Made by a program: the position numbers and the translations under genes. A stretch of DNA of 64,000 nucleotides. Source: Oscillatoria sp. FACHB-1406 (lineage in GTDB: Bacteria > Cyanobacteriota > Cyanobacteriia > Cyanobacteriales > Spirulinaceae). Location: the NCBI RefSeq assembly GCF_014698145.1, contig NZ_JACJSM010000007.1:62001-126000 (forward strand). Reading direction: 5' to 3'. The notes beneath the pieces were generated by a model, which was given only the letters and a program-made list of their open reading frames with translations, was not told the DNA's origin and searched no databases. Below are positions 7,884-16,195 of the stretch, piece by piece (position 1 is the stretch's first letter; the number at the start of each line of letters is the position of its first letter).

Positions 7884-7951
7884 GATTGTAGTCCCCGCTT
7901 CAAACCCTCACGTCACTGAAACCACCCGCGAAAAATTCAAGCAAAGAGGGA
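7884..7951 (+). pseudogene. Decayed LRV C-terminal remnant
   Basis: Just after paralogue 4, one frame reads SNPHVTETTREKFKQRGSE, which lines up with the C-terminal cap of the array members (for example SSLFVSDTAREELKRRR and SLSVSLTADGKSKGRMGE). There is no start codon or repeat region in front of it. It looks like the tail of a fifth copy lost by deletion. The match is short, so confidence is modest. Confidence 0.4.
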
Positions 7952-8060
7952 GTGAGGGCGCGCACCGCAAAGCGGAACGCTCCGGGATGGCGTAAAATCC
8001 TAACTGAGTACGCGGCTCGATACCGAACCAACTCACGATAGAACGCACTGCCTGATTGAC

Positions 8061-8354
8061 ATGATCGAACATATTGTCTTATTCAAATGGAAAGAAGGAA
8101 CCGCCCCCAGCGAGATTGCCGCCGTGATGAGTGGATTGAAAGCGCTCAAGAACAAAATTCCTGAAATTGTCGATTTAACCTGCGGGGAGAATTTTAGCGA
8201 TCGCTCCCAAGGATTCCAACACGCGCTTATCGTCCGCTTTCGCAATCGCAAGGATTTAGAACTCTATCAACCGCACCCCGCCCATACCGAAGTGGTGCAA
8301 AACTTAATCCAACCGATCCTCGCCAATATTTTAGCGGTCGATTACGAAGTTTAA
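8061..8354 (+). CDS. Stress-responsive A/B-barrel (Dabb) domain protein
   Basis: A 97-residue protein covering exactly one Dabb domain: it begins MIEHIVLFKWKEG and contains the central ALIVRFRNRKDLELYQPHPAH segment typical of the dimeric ferredoxin-like barrel. Such small proteins form homodimers with a central pocket; some are enzymes or ligand binders, most are uncharacterised. It stands alone between the LRV array and the vWA gene, 116 bases from the latter. The domain call is confident; the biochemical role is not known. Confidence 0.85.
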   Translation: MIEHIVLFKWKEGTAPSEIAAVMSGLKALKNKIPEIVDLTCGENFSDRSQGFQHALIVRFRNRKDLELYQPHPAHTEVVQNLIQPILANILAVDYEV

Positions 8355-8470
8355 AGGGTTGCGATCGCGTTGGGGAGAGATTTTGCCTCCCAAGGCAGTT
8401 GGAATTCCGTAGAAGCCGGTACTAGACTTGAAGAGATTTAAAATACCGCCCGAGCAGGAGCCTCAACTTC

Positions 8471-9706
8471 ATGAAAGTCAGTTTGCAACCGATCTTAAGC
8501 GATTCTCATCTGGATGCCACTCAAAACAACAGCCAGCGACAGTTATCGATTTCGCTTGCGGCGGTATCCGAGGGTAACGAACGCTTGCCCTTAAATCTCT
8601 GTCTCGTTCTCGACCATAGCGGTTCGATGGAGGGCGAACCATTAAGAACCGTTAAGAGTGCGGCGATCGCGCTGTTAGAAAAATTAAATCCGAGCGATCG
8701 CATTTCTCTGGTAGCCTTCGACCATCGCGCTAAAACTATCGTTCCCAACCAAGAACCCTCGGACATCGGACAGATCGAACGGCAAATCGAAAAGTTGAGG
8801 GCGGATGGCGGTACGGCGATCGATGAAGGGATTAAACTAGGACTCGAAGAAGTCTCTAAAGGCAAGCAGGACAATAACTCGCAAATCTTTCTGCTGACGG
8901 ATGGCGAAAACGAACACGGCGACAACAAACGCTGCGTAAAACTCGCAGAAATCGCCTCGGAAAATAGCATTACCTTAAATGCCCTCGGATTTGGCAAGCA
9001 TTGGAACCAAGACGTTTTAGAACGGATTGCCGATACCGCAGGCGGCGCGCTTTCTTATATCGAAACCCCAGAACAGGCGACTAATGAATTCGGACGTTTA
9101 TTCCAGCGCGCTCAATCGGTGGGTTTAACCAACGCTCATTTAGTCTTTGAATTGATGCCGAACGTTCGCCTCGCCGAACTCAAACCCATCGCCCAAGTTG
9201 CCCCCGAAACGATTGAATTGCCCGTCCTCAATGAAGGTACGCAAATTGCCGTGCGATTGGGCGATTTAATGAAGGAAGAGCGCGTGGTGTTGGCGAATCT
9301 TTATATCGGTAGACTCGCCCCGGGCAGACAGGTGATTGCGAACGTGCAAGTTCGCTACGACGATCCGGTGGCGGGACAATCGGGGATAGTATCGGAAAAA
9401 GTGCCGGTTTTCGCCGAAGTGCAAGCAGCTTACGTCCCTTCGCCCAATCCCGAAGTGCAGAATGCGATTTTAGCGCTGGCGAAGTACCGACAAACGCAAA
9501 TTGCTGAAGCGAAGTTGCAACAAGGCGATCGCGTGGGAGCCGCAACGATGCTGCAAACGGCTGCAAAAACGGCTTTGCAACTGGGCGATAACAGCGCCGC
9601 AACGGTTTTACAACGCAGCGCAACCCAACTGCAATCCGGCGAAGACTTATCGGAGAGCGATCGCAAGAAAACCCGCATCGTCTCCAAAACCATTTTGCAA
9701 GAATAA
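8471..9706 (+). CDS. von Willebrand factor A domain protein
   Basis: 411 residues. A vWA domain with an intact metal-ion-dependent adhesion site occupies about residues 40-220: DHSGS at 48-52, the downstream GGTAID and the LLTDGENEH strand. There is no signal peptide or membrane helix, so the protein is probably cytosolic. The C-terminal third (about 320-411) is Ala/Gln-rich and helical. Cyanobacterial relatives occur as stand-alone vWA proteins assumed to mediate metal-dependent protein contacts. A GCAGGAGCC ribosome binding site lies shortly before the ATG. No operon partner is evident; htpX follows after 117 bases. Confidence 0.85.
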   Translation: MKVSLQPILSDSHLDATQNNSQRQLSISLAAVSEGNERLPLNLCLVLDHSGSMEGEPLRTVKSAAIALLEKLNPSDRISLVAFDHRAKTIVPNQEPSDIGQIERQIEKLRADGGTAIDEGIKLGLEEVSKGKQDNNSQIFLLTDGENEHGDNKRCVKLAEIASENSITLNALGFGKHWNQDVLERIADTAGGALSYIETPEQATNEFGRLFQRAQSVGLTNAHLVFELMPNVRLAELKPIAQVAPETIELPVLNEGTQIAVRLGDLMKEERVVLANLYIGRLAPGRQVIANVQVRYDDPVAGQSGIVSEKVPVFAEVQAAYVPSPNPEVQNAILALAKYRQTQIAEAKLQQGDRVGAATMLQTAAKTALQLGDNSAATVLQRSATQLQSGEDLSESDRKKTRIVSKTILQE

Positions 9707-9823
9707 CCGAACAAGGCGCGATCGGTTATTTCTCAAAGCCCTCAGAAATAACCCGTCGCTACAATTGAACATAAAGACTTGAGAAACCTAGCCCCGATAA
9801 CTTGAGGAGGGCGAACGATAAAT

Positions 9824-10702
9824 ATGAACCAAACAAAAACTGTTGCTTTACTTGCCCTACTGAGCGGTTTGCTAATCTCCGTCAGTTACTTTCTCATTGG
9901 CGGTTGGACGGGGGCAATCACTGGGGTTGTCCTCGCAGCCGTGACTAACCTCGGTTCTTGGTACTATTCCGATCGCATCGCCTTAGCCGCTTACGGCGCG
10001 CAAGCCGTCAGTTACAACCAAGCCCCCGAATTGTACCAAATGGTGCAGAAATTGAGCGATCGCGCTGGACTGCCCATGCCCGCCGTTTATATCGTTCCCA
10101 CCCAGTCTGCTAACGCCTTCGCCACCGGACGCGATCCCGAACACGCTGCCGTCGCCGTTACCGAAGGACTCTTAAACATCCTTCCCCCCGACGAAGTTGA
10201 AGGCGTTCTCGCCCACGAACTCAGCCACGTCGCCAACCGCGACACCTTAACCCAAGCCGTCACCGCCACCATCGCCGGAGCGATTTCTTTCCTCGCGCAA
10301 ATGGTAAGCTACGGGATGTGGTTTTCTGGCGGTTCGCGCGACAATGACAATGGCCCAAACCCCTTGGGAATGCTGCTGACGGTCATGTTTGCACCCTTAG
10401 CCGCTACGATTATTCAGATGGGAATCTCCCGCACCCGCGAATTTTCTGCCGATGCCGGTGCTGCCCAATTAACGGGCAACCCTCGCGCCCTTGCCAATGC
10501 GCTACAACGCCTCTCTAACAGCGCTAAACGGCTGCCGATTGATGGCAACCCTGCGTTTGAACCTTTATTGATTATGAACGGCTTCTCCGGTCAATTTTTA
10601 GGTAACTTATTCTCGACGCACCCATCCACCGAAGCCCGAATTGAAAACTTGATGCGTTTGGAACAAGAATTAGGTTCTCAATCTCGTCCTTTTGTTTCGT
10701 AA
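9824..10702 (+). CDS. htpX: Membrane zinc metalloprotease HtpX homologue (M48)
   Basis: 292 residues. Two N-terminal hydrophobic segments (about 7-27 and 30-48) are followed by the zinc protease core with HELSH at 131-135 and the third ligand Glu206 in SRTREFSAD. A further hydrophobic pair lies at 145-165 and 182-200. HtpX enzymes are membrane proteases that degrade misfolded membrane proteins together with FtsH, with the catalytic site on the cytosolic face. The start is preceded by TTGAGGAGGG. A rho-independent terminator follows at 10723. Length and motifs are normal for the family. Confidence 0.93.
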   Translation: MNQTKTVALLALLSGLLISVSYFLIGGWTGAITGVVLAAVTNLGSWYYSDRIALAAYGAQAVSYNQAPELYQMVQKLSDRAGLPMPAVYIVPTQSANAFATGRDPEHAAVAVTEGLLNILPPDEVEGVLAHELSHVANRDTLTQAVTATIAGAISFLAQMVSYGMWFSGGSRDNDNGPNPLGMLLTVMFAPLAATIIQMGISRTREFSADAGAAQLTGNPRALANALQRLSNSAKRLPIDGNPAFEPLLIMNGFSGQFLGNLFSTHPSTEARIENLMRLEQELGSQSRPFVS

Positions 10703-10722
10703 AGTTCGGGTTTAAATCAATG

Positions 10723-10753
10723 CGCTCCTACTCATTGGGGTGGGGGCGTTTTT
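10723..10753 (+). terminator. Rho-independent terminator after htpX
   Basis: CGCTCCTACTC and GGGTGGGGGCG form an 11-pair stem (with several G-U pairs in RNA) around a 4-base loop, followed directly by five T residues. It lies 20 bases after the htpX stop codon. Confidence 0.75.
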
Positions 10754-10815
10754 ATTGGAATTGAGAGGCGATATTGACTTGAATTCAGCGAAAGCTGTCT
10801 TAAAAATAACCAACT

Positions 10816-10983
10816 TTATAGCGCCACTTGCTTGTGAATATACGTTTCTTAACGTACAAAAGTCTTAGCTGGTGGGCGCTGCCCACCCTACTAGACCTTT
10901 TATAGCGCCACTTGCTTGTGAATATACGTTTCTTAACGCATAAAAGTCTTAGCTGGTGGGCGCTGCCCACCCTACTAGACCTC
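10816..10983. repeat. 84-bp direct tandem repeat carrying a GGTGGGC palindrome
   Basis: Two units of 84 bases with only a few differences (AACGTACAAAAG against AACGCATAAAAG). Each unit contains TATAGCGCCACTTGCTTGTG and, near its 3' end, the palindrome GGTGGGC-GCT-GCCCACC (10871-10887 and 10955-10971). The right half of the unit recurs at about 25517-25571. Confidence 0.95.
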
Positions 10984-11000
10984 TCTATAATATAAAGTAG

Positions 11001-11026
11001 GGTGCGTTAGCGAAGCGTAACGCACC
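11001..11026. repeat. Dispersed palindrome, family A
   Basis: GGTGCGTTA and TAACGCACC arms of 9 bases around an 8-base loop, flanked by GTAG on the left and ATTATCTT on the right. Other members in this window start at 11181, 25412, 54815, 57465 and 57715. Confidence 0.9.
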
Positions 11027-11180
11027 ATTATCTTGAAAAAGGAATTGATAAAAATACAATCTATACAACGTTACACTAAACTGGTATTAACAGAATCATG
11101 AAATTCTCTTGATTCATGAGACTCATACCAATTTAAGATTGCGTTGCCTAGAATCAACTCTCCTAAATTCTCAGTATAAC

Positions 11181-11206
11181 GGTGCGTTACGCTTCGCTAA
11201 CACACC
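11181..11206. repeat. Dispersed palindrome, family A (opposite orientation, one arm degenerate)
   Basis: GGTGCGTTA, loop CGCTTCGC, then TAACACACC followed by CTACTTTTC. One mismatch in the right arm. It is the reverse orientation of the copy at 11001, so the two copies together form a large inverted repeat of the flanking CTAC/GTAG ends. Confidence 0.85.
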
Positions 11207-11288
11207 CTACTTTTCATTCTATGCAGCGACCCATCAATCTGGTATTAATCAGAATTATAGCCGAATTTTCTCGATTATTGTTCTTGAA

Positions 11289-12896
11289 CTATTGCTGGAC
11301 AACGCGCCCGTAATCGAGTTGAATAATCCGATCGCCGCAGTGAAAATAGCGGTCGTCGTGACCGATCGCGAGAACAATTTTACCGCGATCGCGCAGTTGC
11401 GGTAACAGTTGCAAATAGAAAATTTCCTTAAACGCCGGATCCTGATCCGCCGCCCATTCATCAAATAGATAAATCGGGCGATCTTCGAGGTACGCCGTCA
11501 ACAGGGCTAAGCGTTTGCGCTGTCCGAGGGATAGCGCCGTCGTCGAAAACTTCCCGCCTTCAATTTTCACTTTCCCTTCAAGGTGAAGTTGTTTGAGATA
11601 ATGGCGAGCAATTTCATCCAGATGTTCGACCTCAAATCCTAACAAGCGATCGAATAAGTAAAAATCAGAGAAAATTGCCGATATATGCTGGCGATACCAT
11701 TCTCGATTCTCTGCGGTAATCAACTCTCCGTTCAAACGAATTTCGCCGCGATCGGGAATATAAAGCCCCGTAATTAATTTAGCGAGGGTCGATTTTCCGC
11801 TTCCATTCCCCCCAACAATCGTAACTAATTCCCCCGGTTTAAAAGTGAGGTCTATCGGCCCCAAGCTGAATTGCGTATCGTCATCGCTGGGATAAGTGAG
11901 GGTAACATCTTTGAGTTCGAGAACTGGAGTTTTGAGAATCGGAAATAGAGGCTTGCGATTGCTCGATTCTGCCCGTTCTTGGAGCGATAAACCGAGCGCT
12001 TGTATTTTTTCTAAGGCAATATTGGCTTTACTAATTTGGGGTAGCTTATTGACGATATTTTCCATCGGCCCCATTAAATAAGTAAAGGTGAGAACGTACC
12101 CCGCTAGGGTTTGCGGTGCGATATTCAACCAATGGGGCAGGATGAATAACACCAAACCGATCGCAAAGAAAAAGATCAGTTTTCCCCAACTATCCGTCGT
12201 TGCAAAGATACTCAAGCCGCGCACGTTATGGCGGCGAAAGCGTTCGGCGGTGGGTTGCAAGTCTTCTTTAAGAAAGTCTTGACGGCGGAAGGCGTGCAGT
12301 TTGAGTTCTTTAATGCCTTCGGTGAGGGTGCGAAAGTTTTGGTAGAGTGAATCTTGGTCGTTGCGAGCGTGGCGGAGATAGCGACGACCGGAACGCAGCA
12401 GGACGCGAGAACTCAGCAGCGCTACGGCGGTAATGCTCATAACAATGATAAAAACTTGTCCGGACAGCCAGGTAATGTAGAGTAGGCCGCCCGCGACGAT
12501 CGCGAGATTAATACAAAGAAAGGGCAAAATGTAGACTGCATTAGAGATGGTTTGCACGTCTTCGGTGAGGGTGGCAAGCAAGCGCGGCGAACCCAAGCGT
12601 TCTAAGGTGGTAAACTCTGAGGCGAGAATTTGTTGGCAGAGGCGAATTTGCAGTTGAAAGACTGCATCTTGGGAGAGGCGAATTAGAACGATGCGGGTGA
12701 GAATGCTGGAGGTGAGGGCGATGAGGGCGAGGGCGAGGAATCCCCAAGCGAGGGATGCGGGGGGGGAGGAGTTGCCGATCGCGCGACTAACTAAGGCGAT
12801 TAAACCAGCGCTACTGCCTCCACTGAGAATGCCTAACGCGATCGCGATCGCTAACATTTTCCCCGAAGAACCCATTAAAAATGAAAAGAGATTCAT
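11289..12896 (-). CDS. ABC exporter, cyclic-peptide (SyrD/YojI) type
   Basis: 535 residues, a half-transporter with the membrane domain first and the ATPase last. About six hydrophobic segments occupy residues 14-34, 50-72, 122-143, 147-166, 240-258 and 262-280. The nucleotide-binding domain has Walker A GGNGSGKST (362-370), signature LSLGQRKR (456-462) and Walker B IYLFDEWAADQDP (475-487). The degenerate signature (LSLGQ rather than LSGGQ) and the DEWAADQDP sequence are typical of the cyclic peptide/siderophore exporter subfamily (YojI, SyrD, PvdE), which dimerise and export peptides or siderophores. No peptide synthase lies nearby, so the substrate is unknown. Start chosen at the first ATG. 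Confidence 0.88.
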   Translation of the reverse strand: MNLFSFLMGSSGKMLAIAIALGILSGGSSAGLIALVSRAIGNSSPPASLAWGFLALALIALTSSILTRIVLIRLSQDAVFQLQIRLCQQILASEFTTLERLGSPRLLATLTEDVQTISNAVYILPFLCINLAIVAGGLLYITWLSGQVFIIVMSITAVALLSSRVLLRSGRRYLRHARNDQDSLYQNFRTLTEGIKELKLHAFRRQDFLKEDLQPTAERFRRHNVRGLSIFATTDSWGKLIFFFAIGLVLFILPHWLNIAPQTLAGYVLTFTYLMGPMENIVNKLPQISKANIALEKIQALGLSLQERAESSNRKPLFPILKTPVLELKDVTLTYPSDDDTQFSLGPIDLTFKPGELVTIVGGNGSGKSTLAKLITGLYIPDRGEIRLNGELITAENREWYRQHISAIFSDFYLFDRLLGFEVEHLDEIARHYLKQLHLEGKVKIEGGKFSTTALSLGQRKRLALLTAYLEDRPIYLFDEWAADQDPAFKEIFYLQLLPQLRDRGKIVLAIGHDDRYFHCGDRIIQLDYGRVVQQ

Positions 12897-13205
12897 TCAC
12901 ATTCAGTAGTCGTTGTTTTAGCGTTGAGACTCTAATCACTCGACGGCGCAAGCTTTGCGCTTAGTTCGTCGAGCGCGCCTTCAGTTTAACGTTAAAGCGC
13001 CTCTCCCGAAGGACGCAAGGCTTACACTCCTTAATCAATACCATTCAAGCGCGCCTAATTCAGGCAATCCCTAAGCGCTAAAACTGAAGTTTAGCGCTTG
13101 GGGAGAAGTTTTAGGACGATCGCTCTTGCCAACTCGTACTCATTACGAGTATGATTAAGAAAATAAAACCATAACGAGTTTGATTTAAACAAGGAGCAAA
13201 ATTCG
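12897..13205. other. Divergent intergenic region with two large hairpins
   Basis: No gene is supported. The 309-base gap separates two divergently transcribed genes and therefore holds both promoters. It contains a nested hairpin at 12939-12973 (outer arms CTCGACG and CGTCGAG, inner arms GCGCAA and TTGCGC) and a second at 13069-13103 (CCCTAAGCGCTAAAACT paired with AGTTTAGCGCTTGGGG, one bulged A), plus the inverted repeat listed at 13132. Confidence 0.7.
13132..13150. promoter_or_regulatory. Inverted repeat upstream of the peroxiredoxin gene, possible operator
   Basis: ACTCGTA-CTCAT-TACGAGT is a perfect 7-base inverted repeat, and its right half recurs as TAACGAGTTTGATT at about 13172. It lies about 56 bases before the peroxiredoxin start. 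The position and symmetry suggest a repressor or activator site, possibly for peroxide control, but no known consensus is matched. Confidence 0.35.
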
Positions 13206-13940
13206 ATGTTATCTAACCGCGAAGGCCAAAAAGTCCCCAACGTCACTTTCCACACGCGAGTCAACGATGAATGGGTTGATAAGACCACCGACGAACTATT
13301 CGGCGGCAAAACCGTCGTTGTCTTCTCGCTTCCCGGTGCTTTCACGCCTACCTGTTCTTCGACGCACCTTCCCGGCTACAATGACCTCGCTCCGGTTTTC
13401 AAAGCCAACGGCGTAGACGAAATTGTCTGCATTTCGGTCAACGATACCTTCGTGATGAACGAGTGGGCAAAAAGCCAGCACTCTGACAACGTGACGCTGA
13501 TCCCTGACGGTAACGGCGAATTCACCGAAGGAATGGGAATGTTAGTCGATAAAAAAGACCTCGGTTTCGGCCCGCGTTCTTGGCGCTACTCGATGTTGGT
13601 GAAAGATGGCACTATCGACAAAATGTTCATCGAACCGGAAGTTCCCGGCGATCCGTTTGAGGTGTCGGATGCGGAAACGATGTTGAAATACATCAATCCC
13701 GATGCGAAGAAAGCGTCCTTTGTTTCCTTATTTACCAAACCCGGTTGCCCTTACTGCGCCAAAGCTAAGAAAATGTTAAGCGATCGCGGCATGGGTTACG
13801 AAGAAATCGTGCTGGGCGATGGTATCACCACCAAAACCTTACGAGCGGTTTCCGGCGAAGCGACGACTCCGCAAGTCTTCATCGATGGCAAACTGATTGG
13901 CGGTTCTGACGACCTCGAAGCTTACCTTGCTACGCTTTAA
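13206..13940 (+). CDS. Peroxiredoxin-glutaredoxin hybrid (Prx5-Grx)
   Basis: 244 residues. An N-terminal Prx5-type peroxiredoxin (about 1-160) has the peroxidatic cysteine in [10 protein letters not shown] (Cys50). A C-terminal glutaredoxin domain (about 170-244) has the dithiol site CPYC (181-184) and the [14 protein letters not shown] glutathione-binding segment. The hybrid reduces hydrogen peroxide and alkyl peroxides using glutathione directly, because the fused glutaredoxin recycles the peroxiredoxin domain. AAGGAG lies 9 bases before the ATG. It is preceded by a symmetrical site that may be its operator and followed by a strong hairpin. With dps next, it forms a small oxidative-stress cluster. 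Confidence 0.94.
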   Translation: MLSNREGQKVPNVTFHTRVNDEWVDKTTDELFGGKTVVVFSLPGAFTPTCSSTHLPGYNDLAPVFKANGVDEIVCISVNDTFVMNEWAKSQHSDNVTLIPDGNGEFTEGMGMLVDKKDLGFGPRSWRYSMLVKDGTIDKMFIEPEVPGDPFEVSDAETMLKYINPDAKKASFVSLFTKPGCPYCAKAKKMLSDRGMGYEEIVLGDGITTKTLRAVSGEATTPQVFIDGKLIGGSDDLEAYLATL

Positions 13941-13991
13941 GGGGGTCGAACTCGCAAGCTATCCTCGCTTGGGATAAAGTTCGCAGCAAAA

Positions 13992-14017
13992 GGGCGCAAG
14001 TCAAGAATTTTGCGCCC
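13992..14017 (+). terminator. Hairpin after the peroxiredoxin gene
   Basis: GGGCGCAA pairs with TTGCGCCC across a 10-base loop. There is no clean T-run after it, so it may be an attenuating or mRNA-stabilising hairpin, not a strict rho-independent terminator. Confidence 0.5.
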
Positions 14018-14119
14018 CAACCCACTCGCTCTAAACTCAATTTCAGCCTTCCGACTGTCCCCCTCAGTTGGGAAGCACTATAAACTGAAATTAAATCTTG
14101 TAACTGGAGTTCTCTAAAG

Positions 14120-14659
14120 ATGTCTGCTGAAGCACTGACTCATGAAAAAGTCAAAACGAAGCGAAATTTCTTTCCGACGCGCCACGACCTCCCGGCAGAC
14201 GTTCGTCAGCAAGTAGTAGAGCTTTTGAGCAAAACCCTCGCCGCCAGCAGCGATTTGAAATCGCAAATCAAACAAGCGCACTGGAACGTTAAGGGATCTG
14301 ATTTTTTCCAACTCCATGAATTGTTTGACACCCTCGCGGGTGAAGTGGAAGGCTACGTTGATATGGTGGCAGAACGCATTACAACCCTAGGCGGTGTTGC
14401 TTTAGGGACTGTGCGCGTTGCAGCCAGCGAGTCGATTTTGTCGGAATATCCTGCCGATGCGGTGGACGGAATCGAACATATTACGGCGCTTGCGGATCGC
14501 TATGCAGCTTTTGCAAAACATTTACGCGATGCGATCGATGAAACGGCAGATTTAGGCGATCTCGATACTTCGGATTTGTACACCGAAGTTTCTCGCACGA
14601 TTGATATGCGTTTGTGGTTCCTAGAAGCCCACTTGCATAAGAAAGAAGATTTGGGTTAA
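14120..14659 (+). CDS. dps: Dps, DNA-binding ferritin-like protein
   Basis: 179 residues, the usual length. Dps forms a hollow dodecamer that oxidises ferrous iron with hydrogen peroxide and stores it, protecting DNA. The intersubunit ferroxidase residues are visible: His54 in QAHWNVKG, His66 and Asp70 in QLHELFD, Asp81 and Glu85 in DMVAERI, matching the E. coli H51/H63/D67/D78/E82 pattern. The first 20 residues are Lys/Arg-rich (KVKTKRNFFPTRH) and could contact DNA. It stands downstream of the peroxiredoxin hybrid with its own 180-base leader, so it is probably separately transcribed but functionally linked to it. Confidence 0.95.
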   Translation: MSAEALTHEKVKTKRNFFPTRHDLPADVRQQVVELLSKTLAASSDLKSQIKQAHWNVKGSDFFQLHELFDTLAGEVEGYVDMVAERITTLGGVALGTVRVAASESILSEYPADAVDGIEHITALADRYAAFAKHLRDAIDETADLGDLDTSDLYTEVSRTIDMRLWFLEAHLHKKEDLG

Positions 14660-14756
14660 TTGATAATTGACAATTGATAATGGATAATGGAGCGTTGATA
14701 GTTGCTAACGATTGAAAATTAGCACTGCATTCTTCTCCATTCACTCTTCATTATTA

Positions 14757-16154
14757 ATGTTAGAAGCCGATCTGTCGAAAACTCGTCAAGAAACCGATAG
14801 TATGGGCGCGATCGCGGTTCCGTGCGATCGCTATTGGGGAGCGCAAACTCAGCGCTCCCTTGCTTATTTTTCCATTGGCGACGATATAATGCCGACGGAA
14901 GTGGTGCATAGTTTTGGGATTCTTAAAAAAGCTGCCGCGATCGCGAACCAGGAACTCGGCAAACTCTCTCCAGAAACGGCGGAACTCATCGTTAAAGCTG
15001 CCGAAGAGGTTATCGAGGGCAAATTAGCTGCTCATTTCCCCCTGCGCGTTTGGATGACGGGAAGCGGCACGCAGATGAATATGAACGCGAACGAGGTTAT
15101 CGCCAACCGCGCGATCGAGCTTGCGGGTGGAGTGATGGGCAGCAAAACGCCCATTCATCCCAACGACCATGTAAATATGTCTCAGTCGTCCAACGATACT
15201 TTTCCCACGGCGATGCACATTGCAGGAGTTTTGTCAATCCAAGAACGACTGCTGCCCTCCGTCCGAAAAATGCGCGATCGCTTGCAGCAAAAAGCTGAAG
15301 ATTTCGCCGATATTATCAAAATCGGTCGCACTCACCTGCAAGATGCCGTCCCTCTCACCCTCGGACAAGAATTTTCCGGTTATGCTGCGCAGTTGGATGC
15401 AGATATCCGGCGTATTGAAGCAACATTACCCGATTTGTACGAACTCGCGATCGGTGGAACGGCAGTCGGAACCGGGCTGAACGCACCGCCGGGATTTGCC
15501 GAAAAAACCGCGCATCTAATTGCCGAACTGACGGGCTATCCCTTCGTTTCCGCCCCCAACAAATTCGCCGCCCTCGCCGCCCACGATGCAATGGTAATGG
15601 CAAGCGGCGCGCTTAAAACGCTGGCTTGTTCCCTGATGAAGATTGCCAACGATATTCGCTGGCTGGGAAGCGGCCCCCGCTGCGGTTTCGGGGAATTATT
15701 GCTACCGGAAAACGAACCCGGTTCTTCGATTATGCCGGGGAAGGTGAACCCGACGCAATGCGAAGCAATGACGATGGTGGCGGCGCAGGTTATCGGTTAT
15801 GATACCGCGATCGCGGTTGCCGGTTCTCAGGGACATTTTGAGTTGAATACCTTCAAACCGATGATGATTTTCAACCTGCTGCAATCGGCGAAAATTTTGG
15901 GGGATAGTTGCAATAACTTTACCGACTTCCTGCTGGATGGCTTGCAGCCTAATCGCAAAAAAATCGAGTATTACCTCGAACAATCCCTGATGTTAGTCAC
16001 GGCATTGAGTCCCGCGATCGGCTACGATAAAGCCGCAAAAGTCGCTCATTTTGCTTCAGAAAAAGATTTAACTTTGAAAGAAGCTTGTTTGGAATTAGGG
16101 TATATTTCCGCCGAAGAATTCGATCGCATTGTCGATCCCGCAAAGATGATTTAA
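14757..16154 (+). CDS. fumC: Class II fumarate hydratase
   Basis: 465 residues. Catalyses reversible hydration of fumarate to malate in the cytosolic TCA cycle, here in the same window as succinate dehydrogenase flavoprotein. The family signature [16 protein letters not shown] is present in the second third, as are [13 protein letters not shown] and [12 protein letters not shown]-like segments ([17 protein letters not shown]). I prefer the ATG at 14757 ([17 protein letters not shown]), since residues before it come from an A/T-rich leader repeat (AATTGATAATTGACAATTG-like) and do not match the family. The iron-independent class II type is normal for cyanobacteria. Confidence 0.95.
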   Translation: MLEADLSKTRQETDSMGAIAVPCDRYWGAQTQRSLAYFSIGDDIMPTEVVHSFGILKKAAAIANQELGKLSPETAELIVKAAEEVIEGKLAAHFPLRVWMTGSGTQMNMNANEVIANRAIELAGGVMGSKTPIHPNDHVNMSQSSNDTFPTAMHIAGVLSIQERLLPSVRKMRDRLQQKAEDFADIIKIGRTHLQDAVPLTLGQEFSGYAAQLDADIRRIEATLPDLYELAIGGTAVGTGLNAPPGFAEKTAHLIAELTGYPFVSAPNKFAALAAHDAMVMASGALKTLACSLMKIANDIRWLGSGPRCGFGELLLPENEPGSSIMPGKVNPTQCEAMTMVAAQVIGYDTAIAVAGSQGHFELNTFKPMMIFNLLQSAKILGDSCNNFTDFLLDGLQPNRKKIEYYLEQSLMLVTALSPAIGYDKAAKVAHFASEKDLTLKEACLELGYISAEEFDRIVDPAKMI

Positions 16155-16195
16155 TGACTCGTTACTAATAAAAGATTACGATCCGAGCGGGTTTT

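Larger units (their letters stand above)
10754..11288. other. Repeat-filled intergenic region between htpX and the ABC transporter gene
   Basis: No gene is supported here. The region holds an 84-bp tandem duplication (10816-10983), two GGTGCGTTA-type palindromes (11001-11026 and 11181-11206) and two related A/T-rich segments beginning CTGGTATTAA near 11080 and 11240. The two convergent genes end on either side, so this is a 3'-3' gap that has collected small repeats. Confidence 0.8.

Noticed and set aside
11109-11405. Plus-strand open frame of 98 codons overlapping the end of the ABC exporter gene
   Set aside because: It starts in a repeat region and runs antisense into the transporter's C-terminus; no family match.
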